This document shows positions 17,869 through 26,944 of a stretch of 64,000 nucleotides of DNA, in pieces. Made by a program: the position numbers and the translations under genes. The notes beneath the pieces are model-generated. The model ran no database searches. It was not told where the DNA came from and was given only the letters and a program-made list of their open reading frames with translations. Source of the stretch: Natribacillus halophilus (GTDB lineage Bacteria > Bacillota > Bacilli > Bacillales > Marinococcaceae); contig NZ_FNEN01000001.1 in NCBI RefSeq assembly GCF_900100185.1, forward strand, positions 270,220 through 334,219, in the 5' to 3' direction. Positions within the stretch are counted from its first letter, which is position 1, and each line of letters starts with the position of its first letter.

Positions 17869-18332
17869 TATGGCTCCTTTGTGATCCAAATGTCTTCCTC
17901 CTCGGGGGCCAGGGTATGACGCAGCGTCTTCTCATACCGTTTCCCGTCTGCGAGCACAGTGATCACCACTCCGTCCGAGACGAGTTCAGCACCAAAATTT
18001 TCGATATTCCGTAAAACTGCATGTCCTCCGCTCCGGCCACTTCTGATCAATTGATCATCAGTTTGCCTGTAACTGCGTTCGACCCCGTCAATATCCGTAA
18101 TCACGAGCCGATTTAGCTCGATGGCATATTCGCGTGCATATTTTGCTTCTTTCGTCATCTCCTGGAGCCACGTGTGGATTTCCTGTTCATTGCGGGAAAG
18201 CTCAGAGCTCGGGGTATTTGTCGCCTGCAGGAGAAAAGGAACGACCGCGACGACGCTAAAGAAGATAAACATCGTGACCACCGTTTCCAAAAGGGTAAAC
18301 CCTCGTTCATTACCTACGGGAATTCGAGGCAT
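17868..18332 (-). CDS. comGF: Competence pseudopilin-like protein ComGF
   Basis: A 154-aa type IV pilin-like protein. The class III processing site is ERGFTLLETV near residues 9-18 (cleavage after Gly, Glu at +5), followed by the hydrophobic helix. It is a minor component of the competence pseudopilus that carries DNA across the wall. GGAGGG is 10 nt upstream of the ATG. It overlaps comGE by 19 bp and comGG by one base. Confidence 0.85.
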   Translation of the reverse strand: MPRIPVGNERGFTLLETVVTMFIFFSVVAVVPFLLQATNTPSSELSRNEQEIHTWLQEMTKEAKYAREYAIELNRLVITDIDGVERSYRQTDDQLIRSGRSGGHAVLRNIENFGAELVSDGVVITVLADGKRYEKTLRHTLAPEEEDIWITKEP

Positions 18333-18625
18333 AAATCTTTATCCCTCCCGGCCGGCCCTTTCCAATCAATACAAACGGTTCCGCCTTGATTGCGTACAAC
18401 ATAAGACGTGTCGAAGCCGTCAACCGTTTCCATGTCGCCGTCCTCCAGTTCATACCCGAGGCGCTCAAGCACGCGATATGCTTCACGCTCCACCTGCACT
18501 TCCAGGCGCTCCGTATACAAGATCGACAATAATGGAACAATCCCGGCGGCGGCCACGGATAAAATAAGGAGTGCCGTCGTCACTTCCACCAACGTAAATC
18601 CTTTATCTTTAGGTGATTTATTCAA
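18314..18625 (-). CDS. comGE: Competence minor pseudopilin ComGE
   Basis: A 103-aa protein with prepilin motif KGFTLVEVTTALLIL near residues 7-21. The TTG at 18625 (GGGAGG 7 nt upstream) is selected; the longer open frame runs back through comGD in another phase and is not real. It overlaps comGD by 8 bp. By position and size this is ComGE, a minor pilin needed for DNA uptake. Confidence 0.83.
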   Translation of the reverse strand: MNKSPKDKGFTLVEVTTALLILSVAAAGIVPLLSILYTERLEVQVEREAYRVLERLGYELEDGDMETVDGFDTSYVVRNQGGTVCIDWKGPAGRDKDLCLEFP

Positions 18626-19076
18626 TATAAAACCTCCCGGAGCCAACGAGAAGAGTAACGCGATACGTTTCCCTGTTGGAACGTATGTCAAACTGTCCGG
18701 CAGTGCTTGTGTTTCCATTCGTAAGAAAAATAAGGGTCCCCGTTGGAATATTCCCGAAATCAATGGATACCCATTGAAAAGAGACATCTTCGGGAAAAGG
18801 GACGCGTTTGATGATTTCTTCGTCGACAACCACTTGGTAACTGCGCTGGGAATTCTGCACGTTGATCTGGGCAATTATATTTTTACCCATAGCCTGTTGT
18901 TGAGCGTAGTACATATCCTGCTCGAACTCGGATACAAATGCTTCAACTTCTCGACCTTCACCTTGACTGACAAACGATAAGGTTGGTATTGCTAAACAGA
19001 TCGAGAAAATGAGCAAGACGACGACGAGTTCCATGAGCGTGTGGCCACGCTCATTGTTATCCATCAGCGCTGACAT
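18618..19076 (-). CDS. comGD: Competence minor pseudopilin ComGD
   Basis: A 152-aa protein with processing site RGHTLMELVVVLLIF (the usual F after G is H) and a C-terminal beta-rich domain. The ATG at 19076 has AGGA 5 nt upstream; ATGs at 19088 and 19064 are alternatives. It overlaps the end of comGC, so translation is coupled. The GHTLMEL variant is still compatible with prepilin peptidase, which requires Gly at -1 and Glu at +5. Confidence 0.83.
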   Translation of the reverse strand: MSALMDNNERGHTLMELVVVLLIFSICLAIPTLSFVSQGEGREVEAFVSEFEQDMYYAQQQAMGKNIIAQINVQNSQRSYQVVVDEEIIKRVPFPEDVSFQWVSIDFGNIPTGTLIFLTNGNTSTAGQFDIRSNRETYRVTLLVGSGRFYIE

Positions 19077-19359
19077 TTCCGTCCTCATCGAGGTTCAACC
19101 GATTTCCATCCGGACATGTAACGCTATCCACATATTCGTTGTCGACTAGAACACTTAAGCTGCTAGGATAATCACCCGTGTCCACCTTGTAACTCCCCAC
19201 CTGCGCCTGCACCAAATCAATTGTGGCCTCACACCCCTTACTTTGCGCCACATCGCTGTTTTGCACCATGTTCGGAATCGCGACGAGCAGTAAGATCGAG
19301 ATGATGAGGAGTACGATCATCATTTCAATCAGGGTAAAGCCGCCTTCATTTTTCTTCAT
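19057..19359 (-). CDS. comGC: Major competence pseudopilin ComGC
   Basis: A 100-aa main pilin subunit. The prepilin site is EGGFTLIEMMIVLLIIS at residues 5-21. Two cysteines (SKGCEA and VTCPDG) can form the disulfide known in ComGC. The C-terminal layout matches B. subtilis ComGC. The start codon overlaps the stop of a 48-codon gene upstream (ATGA), with AAAGGAGG inside that gene as the ribosome-binding site. Confidence 0.95.
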   Translation of the reverse strand: MKKNEGGFTLIEMMIVLLIISILLLVAIPNMVQNSDVAQSKGCEATIDLVQAQVGSYKVDTGDYPSSLSVLVDNEYVDSVTCPDGNRLNLDEDGNVSADG

Positions 19360-19502
19360 CGCGGGGAACCTCCTTTGCCGTTATAGACGAGGGTAACCAG
19401 TTTTTTCGTATCTTCGTTCTGTTGATTTTCCAAACAGCTGATGCGCCCTTCCAAATAGGCCAAACGCTTCTCCAGCTGCTCTAAACGTTCATTTACAGTC
19501 AT
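19356..19502 (-). CDS. 48-aa coiled-coil protein between comGB and comGC
   Basis: An unrecognised small gene. AAGGAGAG lies 6 nt before its ATG (19502) and its TGA overlaps the comGC ATG. It encodes MTVNERLEQLEKRLAYLEGR and 28 more residues. Leu/Ile at 7, 10, 14, 17, 21 and 24 give a clean 3-4 heptad pattern, a short parallel coiled coil, with one Cys at 23. No signal or transmembrane segment, so cytosolic. Its good ribosome-binding site, heptad pattern and four-base coupling to comGC argue that it is translated. B. subtilis has nothing obvious in this slot. Confidence 0.72.
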   Translation of the reverse strand: MTVNERLEQLEKRLAYLEGRISCLENQQNEDTKKLVTLVYNGKGGSPR

Positions 19503-19518
19503 ATTTTTCTCTCCTTTG

Positions 19519-20565
19519 TTAACCATCTAATGACGTTATTAATTGAAAAATCGGCAGGAAAATCGAGAGAAACAGCAGTAAAATAAACCCGCCGATGACG
19601 AGGAACAGAAACGGTTGAATCATGACCGTCGTTTTTCTCGTCCGCTCGTTAAGCTCTTCCCAAAGCATTTCGCTATAATGGGCAAGGTCTTCGGCCAGCT
19701 GCCCGGCCGCTTGTCCGTGGCGGATGACATCGGCGAATTCCTGCTGATAATAGGAAGCACCGGCAATCGCATCATGCAGGCTTTTCCCTTCATTAAGATC
19801 CGTTTGTATGCGTTCGCCTTCGGCCTGCAAAAACGGCATTTGTCTTTGTTTAATGAACACCTGTAAAGCATCATGGGCACTGAGTCCGCCCTTTAACAGC
19901 TGACTCATTTGCAGACTAACGGTATACGTGATATACAAATGCAGCCAACGTTTGCTGCCCGGGATTTTTTCGACCGTGCGAATTTGTTGGAAAGAGTGAA
20001 GCTTTTTAAAACGTTGTTGATAGTAAGCATAGAAACCTACCGTTACAACGATGAACGCGCCAAAGGCAAACGGCAATCCTTCAAAAAGGGTGAAGGTAAA
20101 GCTCGTGATCGCGGGGTAGTCAATATCCATCGTTGCAAACAACTCTTCAAACTGGGGAAAGACAAAGAGGGTCATGAACAGGAAGAGCGTGGCGATGATC
20201 CAGATGAGGAGAATGGGATAGCGCGCGAGGGTGCGCACTTTTTCCTTAAAACGTTCGCGCTGTTCAAGCATGCGGCCGGCATAATAAAATCCGTGGGAAA
20301 GCATGCCGTAACGTTCGGAAAAGTACAGGTAAGCGCTTATGTCCGAGGGGATTTTTAAAAGCTCCAGCGACTCCACCCACGCCCGACCATCCTGCAAAGT
20401 CGCTATCCACGAAGAAATCGTGTTACGTGCGTGTGGGGGCTCGCCATACATCAGCAGTTTCGCCCCGTGATTGAGCGTATAGCCTCTTTGCAGCAACCGG
20501 CCTACGTTGAGGAAAAAGCGGGCTTTATTTTTCGCCTTCCACTTATCCTTTCGTCTAGGTCGCAT
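19519..20565 (-). CDS. comGB: Competence pseudopilus platform protein ComGB
   Basis: Polytopic inner-membrane platform protein of the GspF/PilC family, 348 aa, on which ComGA acts to assemble ComGC. Three main hydrophobic segments lie near residues 122-140, 170-190 and 318-345, with two T2SSF domains (Q-rich KQRQMPFL and RHGQAAGQLAEDL motifs in the second). The ATG at 20565 overlaps the end of comGA; GAGGAG is 10 nt upstream. Confidence 0.93.
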   Translation of the reverse strand: MRPRRKDKWKAKNKARFFLNVGRLLQRGYTLNHGAKLLMYGEPPHARNTISSWIATLQDGRAWVESLELLKIPSDISAYLYFSERYGMLSHGFYYAGRMLEQRERFKEKVRTLARYPILLIWIIATLFLFMTLFVFPQFEELFATMDIDYPAITSFTFTLFEGLPFAFGAFIVVTVGFYAYYQQRFKKLHSFQQIRTVEKIPGSKRWLHLYITYTVSLQMSQLLKGGLSAHDALQVFIKQRQMPFLQAEGERIQTDLNEGKSLHDAIAGASYYQQEFADVIRHGQAAGQLAEDLAHYSEMLWEELNERTRKTTVMIQPFLFLVIGGFILLLFLSIFLPIFQLITSLDG

Positions 20566-21565
20566 GGGCAGCACGCTCCTCTTCATTGGCTAAAAGTCCG
20601 AGCGCGATCCCTTCCAGACGCTGTTTTTCCAAGCCGTCATCAAAGGACAACGGAAGTTTTTGCACACAATCATCGAGCACTGCCTGTAGCGGTTCATCAG
20701 CCAGAAAACCGAAGATAGCCTTGCGTTGTTCATTGGCATCATAAACGAGCCGCTGGGCAATCACTGCGGCCATGCTTTCGTATAAATAATTCGCGGGCAC
20801 GCCAAACTCCAATAAACGCACGAGAGCTCCGCTCGTATTCCGGGTGTGTAAAGTTGTCAGCACTAGATGACCGGTCATCGCTGCGCGGACAGCTATTTTC
20901 GCTGTGTGCTCATCACGAATTTCACCGATCATCAGCACGTCCGGGTCGTGGCGCAGAGCGGCTTTCAACGCCTCGGGGTAATAGAGCCCGGCTTGCTCAT
21001 TCACTTGCATTTGCGTAAATGCTTCCCGCGGCTTTTCAATCGGATCTTCGACCGAAATCACATGGCGGATCGAGTGTCTCGACATTTCGTTGAGGAGCGC
21101 GTACATCGTCGTTGTTTTTCCCGAACCGGTTGGCCCGGTAAAAATAATCAGACCATGCTCGAGTTCAGCCAACGCGTGCAGGTCGCGCGAGGCGCTTGCC
21201 AAAAGCGGGAGGCTGGCTAAATCCTGTTCATCGTCGGCAGGCAACAGGCGGACGACAAGTCGCTCTCCTTCTCCGATCGGCACAGTGGAAAGCCGTAAAG
21301 AAAGTGAACCTTCCCGGTGCTTGATCGTTAAGGAACCATTTTGGGGCAGTCGGCGTTCACCAATATCCATGCCGGACTGGAATTTAAGGTGAGCGACTAA
21401 TTTGTCGGCATTTGCACGGGGAAAGCGGTGTCTTTCCCGTAAAACGCCTTCCGTGCGAAACAATATCGACGTATGGTTGGCATAAGGGTGGAAATGAATG
21501 TCTGTGGCGCGCCTTTCGTAGGCGGAAAGGAAGAGTTTCGTGGACGCTTCTTGAGTGGTTGTCAA
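20555..21565 (-). CDS. comGA: Competence pseudopilus ATPase ComGA
   Basis: Cytosolic secretion ATPase of the GspE/PilB family that powers pseudopilus assembly in transformation. Walker A is FTGPTGSGKTTTMY (near 140-153), the Asp box VISVEDPIEK, Walker B DVLMIGEIRDEHTA, and the His box MTGHLVLTTLHTRN. Length 336 aa. The TTG start has GGGAGGTG 5 nt upstream. It opens the comGA-GB-(small gene)-GC-GD-GE-GF-GG operon, presumably under ComK; I could not pick out a clear K-box. Confidence 0.95.
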   Translation of the reverse strand: MTTTQEASTKLFLSAYERRATDIHFHPYANHTSILFRTEGVLRERHRFPRANADKLVAHLKFQSGMDIGERRLPQNGSLTIKHREGSLSLRLSTVPIGEGERLVVRLLPADDEQDLASLPLLASASRDLHALAELEHGLIIFTGPTGSGKTTTMYALLNEMSRHSIRHVISVEDPIEKPREAFTQMQVNEQAGLYYPEALKAALRHDPDVLMIGEIRDEHTAKIAVRAAMTGHLVLTTLHTRNTSGALVRLLEFGVPANYLYESMAAVIAQRLVYDANEQRKAIFGFLADEPLQAVLDDCVQKLPLSFDDGLEKQRLEGIALGLLANEEERAAHAT

Positions 21566-21698
21566 TCGGACACCTCCCTTGCTGAAATTAAGGAGGCTCT
21601 CTCACACTTGTACTATTCGACGTAAAAACTTTTTCTCCTTCTTTTTTCGCAAAAAAAGTATAAACTTTTTTTATCCGTTCATAATACTGTATGTAGAA

Positions 21699-21773
21699 TG
21701 GGATGTAGCCAAGCGGTAAGGCAATGGACTTTGACTCCATGACGCGTAGGTTCGAATCCTGCCATCCCAGCCA
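21699..21773 (+). tRNA. tRNA-Gln (UUG)
   Basis: A 75-nt cloverleaf with acceptor TGGGATG/CATCCCA, anticodon stem-loop TGGACTTTGACTCCA (anticodon TTG), T-arm GTAGGTTCGAATCCTGC and encoded CCA. It stands alone between comGA and a membrane protein gene. Confidence 0.96.
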
Positions 21774-21783
21774 TACATAGGAA

Positions 21784-21816
21784 GACGCTCGCGTGGGAAC
21801 AAGCGCGGGCGTTTTT
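21784..21816 (+). terminator. Terminator after tRNA-Gln
   Basis: ACGCTCGCG and CGCGGGCGT (one mismatch) are followed by T5. The rest of 21817-22017 shows no gene or clear signal. Confidence 0.75.
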
Positions 21817-22017
21817 GTGTCGGCGCAGGAACATCCGCCCAATTTTATCAGCCGTTGAAAAGCTCACGTACCTCAGTTTAGATATTCTTTCCAATTAGAG
21901 GGACGCTGGAGAAACCATTATTTCCATCTCAAGGGATACAAGAGTCCTTCCGCGTACCTCCGATTGGTTATTCATTCCATTTCGAGGGGCGCTGGCCGTA
22001 TCCAAGGCCAACTACCC

Positions 22018-22593
22018 TCACTCAGCCGTCTCACTTTCAACCCACCAAAAATTGTCATAATCGTCCATGCCGGGGAAAGGGGGATCGGCAAATGTGGGGT
22101 CCTCACCGCCCTGACCCGCATGATTCATCCACGTATGCAAATAATGGACTTCTGCTTCGTCCGCTGCTTCCGGTAACTGCACGGAGATTGATCCTTCATA
22201 TCCGTAGACATCATTCGTTTCCAGACGATTGGGGAATTCAAAAATCAGGCCTTCATCAACGACGGTGGCTTCCGTTTCATGGATGACCTCATCGTCCTGG
22301 TAAAGCTGTAATTCGTGTTCCGCAAATTCATCACCTGCAAGAACGTCCCCATTTTCATAAGCGACGATCCCCATGTAGTCTTCGCCTTCCAGCTCTTCAT
22401 CAGGCAACTCCGTCCAGTTCCACTCGGCGTCCAACTGCTCACCTTCCATGTCGGCATTCATCTGCACATGTTCCTGGAGATCCTCGTGGTCGATGGTTTC
22501 CTCGCCTGTAATATAAAGCCAGCCGCCTATAAATAAAAAAATCATGAGAAAGCCGGGGATAATGATCATCCATGTATTCCCGCTTTTAAGCAT
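22018..22593 (-). CDS. Unrecognised membrane-anchored acidic protein
   Basis: 191 aa; I do not recognise a family. One N-terminal hydrophobic segment (about 8-28, IIIPGFLMIFLFIGGWLYI) should anchor it with the rest outside the cell. The outer part is very acidic, rich in Glu, Asp and Trp/Tyr near the end, and has no Cys. Its start overlaps the thiE stop by 8 bp, so the two are probably cotranscribed, though a thiamine link is not implied. The acidity fits an exported protein of a salt-tolerant organism. Confidence 0.75.
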   Translation of the reverse strand: MLKSGNTWMIIIPGFLMIFLFIGGWLYITGEETIDHEDLQEHVQMNADMEGEQLDAEWNWTELPDEELEGEDYMGIVAYENGDVLAGDEFAEHELQLYQDDEVIHETEATVVDEGLIFEFPNRLETNDVYGYEGSISVQLPEAADEAEVHYLHTWMNHAGQGGEDPTFADPPFPGMDDYDNFWWVESETAE

Positions 22594-23224
22594 CTCTCTC
22601 CCTCGCCTCCGTTAAAATGTCCGTGAAGGCCCTGCATGTGCCTTCAATGTCGTTACTTGTGACGACTTCACTAATGACCGCCAATCCATTGACACCCGTG
22701 GCCGCCACCGCTTCGGCGTTCTCCAGTTTGATGCCTCCGATCGCCACCGTCGGGATCGATACGTGTTTGCGAATCTCTTTTAGCCCGGCCACGCCGAGTT
22801 CGGCTTCCGTGTCTTCCTTGGAGCTCGTTTCATAGACGGGTCCGATACCGATGTAGTCCGCGCCCAGCTTCTCGGCCTCGAGCGCCTCTTCCTTCGTATG
22901 AGTGGAAATACCGATCAGCTTGTCAGCTCCCAGCAACGCGCGTGCTTCGCCGAGCGGAAAATCCCCCTGCCCCACGTGCACACCATCGGCATTAATCGCC
23001 AGAGCCACGTCCAAATGATCATTCATAATAAACGGAACTTGATAACGACGCGCCAATTGTTGCAACTGGCGCCCCTTCTCGATTAACGCCGCTTTATCGC
23101 TTTCCTTATCCCGCAATTGTATCGCACCGGCGCCCCCTTTTAAGGCCGCCTCCATGACTGAGAGTAATGAGCGTTCGGGATGTAATTTTTCTGCTGATAT
23201 CACATAAAGACCTGACGTCCACAC
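22586..23224 (-). CDS. thiE: Thiamine-phosphate synthase
   Basis: Joins HMP-pyrophosphate and thiazole phosphate to make thiamine phosphate. The TIM-barrel motifs are all present: [12 protein letters not shown] (about 32-43), [44 protein letters not shown] and AIGGIKLEN. Length 212 aa. The GTG at 23224 has AGGAGG exactly 7 nt upstream; the longer open frame would run into the rocD leader and lacks a site. No other thi genes are nearby and I see no TPP riboswitch in the 87-bp divergent gap. Confidence 0.92.
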   Translation of the reverse strand: MWTSGLYVISAEKLHPERSLLSVMEAALKGGAGAIQLRDKESDKAALIEKGRQLQQLARRYQVPFIMNDHLDVALAINADGVHVGQGDFPLGEARALLGADKLIGISTHTKEEALEAEKLGADYIGIGPVYETSSKEDTEAELGVAGLKEIRKHVSIPTVAIGGIKLENAEAVAATGVNGLAVISEVVTSNDIEGTCRAFTDILTEARERDA

Positions 23225-23311
23225 AACGATTCCTCCTTGATATCTCTGATGCCTTCTGTAAAAATTGTAAGAGATCTCATTACGAGGCGCAACAGAAAGG
23301 GGACGAGCTTC

Positions 23312-24505
23312 ATGAACACAACCGAAACACTGATGGAATGGCATGACGATTACGGAGCCAAAAATTATTCTCCACTCCCGGTCGTCATCGCCGGCGGAGA
23401 GGGCTCATGGGTTGAGGATACGGAAGGGAACCGGTATCTGGACATGCTAAGCGCTTATTCCGCGCTCAATCAAGGCCACCGTCATCCGACGATTATGAAA
23501 GCGTTAACCGAGCAAGCCGGGCGTATCACCCTTACATCTCGAGCCTTTCACAACGACCAAATCGGCCCTTTTTATAAAAAACTCTCCGAATTGACGGGGA
23601 TGGATAAAATTTTGCCGATGAACACCGGTGCGGAAGCGGTGGAAACAGCGCTCAAGGCCGCGCGGCGTTGGGGCTATCGCGTCAAGGGCATCGCGGAAAA
23701 TCAGGCGGAAGTCATCGTCTGTACGGAAAATTTCCATGGCCGTACACTGGCGCCTGTCTCTCTGTCGTCCAATCCGGAATACCAGGCGGACTTCGGCCCC
23801 TTACTACCGGGGGTCACCATCGTTCCTTATGGGGACATAGAAGCTTTAAGAGAAGCGATCACTCCGAACACAGCCGCGTTTTTGTTCGAGCCGATCCAGG
23901 GGGAGGCCGGCATTCGCATCCCTCCCGAAGGCTATGTGCGTGATGTTCGCGCGCTCTGCGATGAGACGAACGTACTTATGATCGCCGACGAAATCCAATG
24001 CGGGCTCGGCCGCACGGGCAGGATGTTCGCCTGTGATCACGAAGACATCAAACCCGACATGTTCATTCTCGGTAAAGCCCTCGGCGGAGGGGTCATGCCT
24101 ATCTCCGCGATCGCTGCCGATGCGAATATTCTCGGCTTGTTTGAACCCGGCTCCCACGGCTCGACATTCGGCGGCAATCCATTGGCCTGCGCGGTTTCGA
24201 GCGCAGCACTGGCGGTCATCACGGACGAGGCCTTGCCTGCCCGGGCAGAAAAACTTGGGGCATCTTTTATCGAGCGCTGCAAACAAATCAGCCATCCCGC
24301 GATTAAAGAAGTCCGCGGAAAAGGACTGTTCATCGGCATCGAGCTCCACGAACGAGCCCGCCCCTATTGCGAGCGCCTAATGAACGCCGGCTTGTTGTGC
24401 AAAGAAACCCATGAAAATGTTCTCCGGCTCGCGCCGCCGCTCACGATCGCTGAAGAAGATTTGGAATGGGCACTCACCCGTATCGAAGAAGTTTTTGCCC
24501 ACTAG
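23312..24505 (+). CDS. rocD: Ornithine aminotransferase
   Basis: PLP enzyme converting ornithine and 2-oxoglutarate to glutamate semialdehyde and glutamate. Class III signatures include [17 protein letters not shown], the Asp in [15 protein letters not shown] and the PLP lysine in [15 protein letters not shown]. Length 397 aa. AGGGGA precedes the ATG at 23312. Arginase is encoded 1.5 kb further on the other strand, so the two steps from arginine to glutamate semialdehyde are both local. No RocR site was recognised. Confidence 0.93.
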   Translation: MNTTETLMEWHDDYGAKNYSPLPVVIAGGEGSWVEDTEGNRYLDMLSAYSALNQGHRHPTIMKALTEQAGRITLTSRAFHNDQIGPFYKKLSELTGMDKILPMNTGAEAVETALKAARRWGYRVKGIAENQAEVIVCTENFHGRTLAPVSLSSNPEYQADFGPLLPGVTIVPYGDIEALREAITPNTAAFLFEPIQGEAGIRIPPEGYVRDVRALCDETNVLMIADEIQCGLGRTGRMFACDHEDIKPDMFILGKALGGGVMPISAIAADANILGLFEPGSHGSTFGGNPLACAVSSAALAVITDEALPARAEKLGASFIERCKQISHPAIKEVRGKGLFIGIELHERARPYCERLMNAGLLCKETHENVLRLAPPLTIAEEDLEWALTRIEEVFAH

Positions 24506-24534
24506 GAAAGCGGCCTTCAACAAGGCCGCTTTCC
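24505..24534. terminator. Bidirectional terminator, rocD / aspA
   Basis: A perfect 13-bp stem (GGAAAGCGGCCTT and its complement, 4-nt loop) lies between the convergent stops. Confidence 0.85.
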
Positions 24535-25944
24535 TCATTCCATAAATCGGGCGCCTGCAATGCCGGGATTGGTCATTTCCTGCGGATCGAGAATTTCCTC
24601 CAGTTCCTCTTCCGATAATATACCACGCTCGATACAGATGTCTTTCACGGAGCGATCGGACTCAAGGGCTTCCTTGGCCACTCTGGAGGCGACTTCATAG
24701 CCAACGTGCGGATTGATCGCGGTAATAATCCCCACGCTTTTATGCACCATGTCCTTGGCTTCTTCCACATTCGCACTCATTCCTTCGAGTGTATAACGCC
24801 TGAAAACGTTAAGGCCATTTTCCAGGACTGACAATGATTGCAATAAGTTAAAAACGAGCACCGGGCCCATAACGTTGATTTCCAATTGGCCGGCCTCGGA
24901 AGCCAGACTAATCGTTTGGTCGTTGCCGCTGACCTGAAAAGAAATCTGGTTGATCACCTCACACATCACCGGGTTCACTTTTCCGGGCATAATAGATGAA
25001 CCGGGTTGTCGGGCGGGAAGGTTAATTTCATTCAAGCCTGTCCGTGGCCCGGAACTCATCAGCCGCAAATCATTGGACATCTTGGAAAGGTTAATGGCGA
25101 GCACTTTCAAGGAACCGGAGAGCTCTGTGTAGGCATCGGTATTTTGAGTGGCATCGACAAGATCATCGGCCTTCCTGAGGTTTAAACCTGTTAAGTCAGC
25201 GAGATACTTCGCTACCGTTTCAATGTAGTCTGGCTCGGCATTCAAGCCTGTCCCGACAGCGGTCGCGCCCATATTGATATCATTCAGATTATCGAGCGCC
25301 CGTTCAATTCTGGCCAGATCCCGTTCCAGCATACGGCGATACGCGCCGATTTCCTGGCCGAGCCGAATCGGCACGGCATCTTGCAAGTGGGTTCGTCCCA
25401 TTTTTATGACATCATCAAACTCTTTTTCTTTCTTTTTCAGGGTATCGATGACTTCTTCAAGCACATCTTCCAAGCCTTTGGCCAGGTTAAGGGCGGCGAT
25501 GTGAATCGCGGTCGGAAAGGTATCATTCGTCGACTGGGCCATATTGACGTGCGTATTCGGGCTTAACCGATCGTATTCCCCTTTTTCATACCCGAGAATT
25601 TCAATCGCCCGATTGGCGATGACTTCGTTTGCATTCATATTAATAGACGTTCCGGCCCCGCCCTGAATCGCATCGACGACAAATTGATCATTAAAATCGC
25701 CCTCGATCACTTCTTCTGCTGCTTTAATGACAGCGCTCGCGATGGACTTGTTCAAGCTTCCCACATCTCTATTCGCCATCGCGGCTGATTTCTTCACGTA
25801 GCCAAAGGCCTCAATCAATGCGTTGTGGGGCGGATAACCTGTGATCGGGAAATTTTCTTGCGCCCGCACCGTCTGGATGCCGTAATAAGCGTCCGCCGGC
25901 ACTTGCTTTTCCCCTAAATAATCCTTTTCTACACGATGTTCCAT
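24535..25944 (-). CDS. aspA: Aspartate ammonia-lyase
   Basis: Reversibly deaminates aspartate to fumarate. The fumarase/aspartase signature GSSIMPGKVNPV is near residue 315 (catalytic Ser), with GRTHLQDAVPIRLGQE and the substrate-binding STNDTFPTA segment upstream. The start HRVEKDYLGEKQVPADAYYG favours aspartase over fumarase. Length 469 aa. It lies on the same strand as rocF and opposite rocD, giving a small cluster that feeds arginine and aspartate nitrogen and carbon into central metabolism. Confidence 0.93.
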   Translation of the reverse strand: MEHRVEKDYLGEKQVPADAYYGIQTVRAQENFPITGYPPHNALIEAFGYVKKSAAMANRDVGSLNKSIASAVIKAAEEVIEGDFNDQFVVDAIQGGAGTSINMNANEVIANRAIEILGYEKGEYDRLSPNTHVNMAQSTNDTFPTAIHIAALNLAKGLEDVLEEVIDTLKKKEKEFDDVIKMGRTHLQDAVPIRLGQEIGAYRRMLERDLARIERALDNLNDINMGATAVGTGLNAEPDYIETVAKYLADLTGLNLRKADDLVDATQNTDAYTELSGSLKVLAINLSKMSNDLRLMSSGPRTGLNEINLPARQPGSSIMPGKVNPVMCEVINQISFQVSGNDQTISLASEAGQLEINVMGPVLVFNLLQSLSVLENGLNVFRRYTLEGMSANVEEAKDMVHKSVGIITAINPHVGYEVASRVAKEALESDRSVKDICIERGILSEEELEEILDPQEMTNPGIAGARFME

Positions 25945-26011
25945 GCCATATTTCCCTCCGTTTTGGATGTGAAAGGTAGGAGGTTATTACCCCCTGTCTC
26001 TGATCCTTGTT

Positions 26012-26905
26012 TTACTTAATTTTCTCCCCGAATAACGATCCTATAAGCGCGACAGCAGCTTCGGCTGTTTTGTTTTTCTCGTCGAGGATGGGATTGACCT
26101 CGACGAATTCACAAGAAGTAATGTCGGTCGTTTCCGCCAGCATTTCCATCGCCAGATGACTTTCCCGGTACGTCAAACCGCCGACGACCGGGGTGCCTAC
26201 ACCGGGAGCGTCGATGGGGTCGAGTCCGTCCAGATCCAGGCTGAGATGAATGCCGTCACAGTGGCTTAAATAAGCATTCGTCTGCGTCATGACTTCGCTC
26301 ATGCCGAGGCGGTCGACTTCATGCATCGTGAACACTTTGAGTCCGGATTCTTGAATGAGCGTCTTTTCCGCAGCATCGAGCGCCCGCGCGCCGATAATAA
26401 CGACATTTTCGGGTTTAATCGCGGGCAGGCCGCCGGCGATTTCCGTCAATGAGTCGTGGCCACGGCCGAGACTGACCGCGAGGGGCATGCCATGAATATT
26501 TCCGGAGGGGGAGGTTTCCGCGGTGTTCAAATCGCCGTGGGCATCGTACCAGATGACGCCGAGATTTTGATAATGCTGACTGATCCCGGCAAGGGTCCCG
26601 ATGGAAATGCTATGGTCGCCGCCGAAAACGAGGGGAAAGGCATCAGCCGACATCATCTCATCCATTTTTTTGGCCAGTCGCCGGTTGGTCTCTACCACCG
26701 CTTGCAAGTGTTGTAGATCCTCCCCGATGTCTTGATCATAGCGCTTGGGCACCGTCAGATCCCCATGGTCTTGCACCTGGTAACCAAGCGCTTGCAAACG
26801 CTCAAGCACGCCTGCATAACGAATCGCACTCGGCCCCATGTCGACGCCTCTGCGATTTTGTCCTAAATCGAGCGGCACCCCTAGCATCGATAGATTTTTC
26901 AACAT
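26012..26905 (-). CDS. rocF: Arginase
   Basis: Binuclear manganese enzyme that hydrolyses arginine to ornithine and urea. Metal motifs: GGDHSISIG (about 100), WYDAHGDLNT (about 124) and SLDLDGLDP (about 227). The opening GVPLDLGQNRRGVDMGPSAI is typical. Length 297 aa. Works with RocD encoded nearby. A rocF of this type suggests arginine use as nitrogen source. Confidence 0.95.
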   Translation of the reverse strand: MLKNLSMLGVPLDLGQNRRGVDMGPSAIRYAGVLERLQALGYQVQDHGDLTVPKRYDQDIGEDLQHLQAVVETNRRLAKKMDEMMSADAFPLVFGGDHSISIGTLAGISQHYQNLGVIWYDAHGDLNTAETSPSGNIHGMPLAVSLGRGHDSLTEIAGGLPAIKPENVVIIGARALDAAEKTLIQESGLKVFTMHEVDRLGMSEVMTQTNAYLSHCDGIHLSLDLDGLDPIDAPGVGTPVVGGLTYRESHLAMEMLAETTDITSCEFVEVNPILDEKNKTAEAAVALIGSLFGEKIK

Positions 26906-26944
26906 TTTTATGTACCCCTCTCTATGTCAACGGTTGCCAAAATA

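Noticed and set aside
18314-18874. Long form of ComGE (186 aa)
   Set aside because: The first 83 residues overlap comGD in another frame; a TTG with an ideal GGGAGG site at 18625 gives a normal ComGE.
21841-22015. Possible fifth 52-bp array near tRNA-Gln
   Set aside because: Two similar boxes (GAGGGACGCTGG, GAGGGGCGCTGG) are about 86 bp apart and lack an inverted repeat pattern.
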